From Kitasatospora atroaurantiaca (GTDB lineage: Bacteria; Actinomycetota; Actinomycetes; Streptomycetales; Streptomycetaceae), in contig NZ_VIVR01000001.1 of the NCBI RefSeq assembly GCF_007828955.1, positions 4,030,001 through 4,094,000 on the forward strand: a DNA stretch of 64,000 nt. The letters are read 5' to 3'. How positions within the stretch are numbered: the first letter of the stretch is position 1; the number at the start of each line of letters is the position of its first letter. Below, piece after piece: positions 63,990 through 64,000 of this stretch. The notes under the pieces are model-generated. The model worked only from the letters and a program-made list of their open reading frames with translations. It had not been told where the DNA came from and searched no databases. The position numbers were made by a program, and so were the translations under genes.

Positions 63990-64000
63990 AAAACCGCCTT
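63986..64000 (+). CDS. Start of a toxin gene cut by the window edge
   Basis: GTG 63986 overlaps the antitoxin stop by 4 nt and begins VKNRL. By analogy with the first module a PIN-domain toxin is expected, but only five codons are visible. Confidence 0.35.

Overview
The window is high-GC chromosomal DNA from a filamentous actinomycete of the Streptomycetaceae type (Streptomyces, Kitasatospora or a close relative). The grounds are a SsgA-like sporulation protein, strong G/C-ending codon use, GTG starts, several apparently leaderless genes, DUF5326, DUF5994 and DUF6153-type actinobacterial proteins, a fused CydDC exporter and a Rex-type operator upstream of cydA. It is mostly core-like chromosome, with an accessory segment from about 51.5 kb to the end. 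No rRNA, tRNA, CRISPR array or intact insertion sequence was recognised.

Layout. 0-2.7 kb: branched-chain 2-oxoacid dehydrogenase operon (E1alpha truncated by the window edge, E1beta, E2). 3-8.3 kb: flavohemoprotein-like oxidoreductase, NUDIX hydrolase, SsgA-like protein, holin-family membrane protein, cupin, TenA and DUF5326 protein, plus the C-terminal relic of a secreted repeat protein. 8.4-13.6 kb: a compact minus-strand operon of OleA-like thiolase, family 2 glycosyltransferase, adenylate-forming ligase, cytochrome P450 and OleD-like reductase. This is a candidate fatty-acid head-to-head condensation (beta-lactone, olefin or ketone) pathway and the most interesting biosynthetic locus here. 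A VC0807-family membrane protein diverges from it across a region holding a perfect 22-bp palindrome.

14.4-29.3 kb: SPFH/flotillin protein with a short NfeD-like partner, TPP riboswitch and thiC, DUF885 peptidase-like protein, a lipoprotein divergent from an XRE regulator and Ser/Thr kinase pair, DUF5994, SLOG-like and DJ-1/PfpI proteins, a membrane protein, a metallophosphatase, a LacI regulator and hisC. 29.4-37.2 kb: secreted AOC-barrel-like protein, a four-gene MacAB-type efflux operon, a second VC0807-family protein and an OmpR-type two-component system. 37.3-45.5 kb: Rex operator, cydA, cydB and fused cydDC (cytochrome bd oxidase and its assembly exporter), then a DevS/DosT-like GAF sensor kinase. 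Together these form a low-oxygen/redox respiratory unit. 45.5-51.7 kb: Cof-type HAD phosphatase, TPR protein, three secreted or lipoprotein genes, one group with a metal-box-like palindrome, and an F420-type LLM oxidoreductase.

51.9-64 kb, accessory: a large secreted beta-helix/repeat protein; decayed LLM-oxidoreductase fragments, one a 201-bp exact copy of the nearby intact gene; a polymorphic toxin set (WXG-like protein, Rhs toxin with a BECR-like C-terminus, putative immunity protein); a VapBC pair; a DUF4388-like gene with two Roadblock/LC7-type genes; and a second VapB with the first codons of its partner at the window edge.
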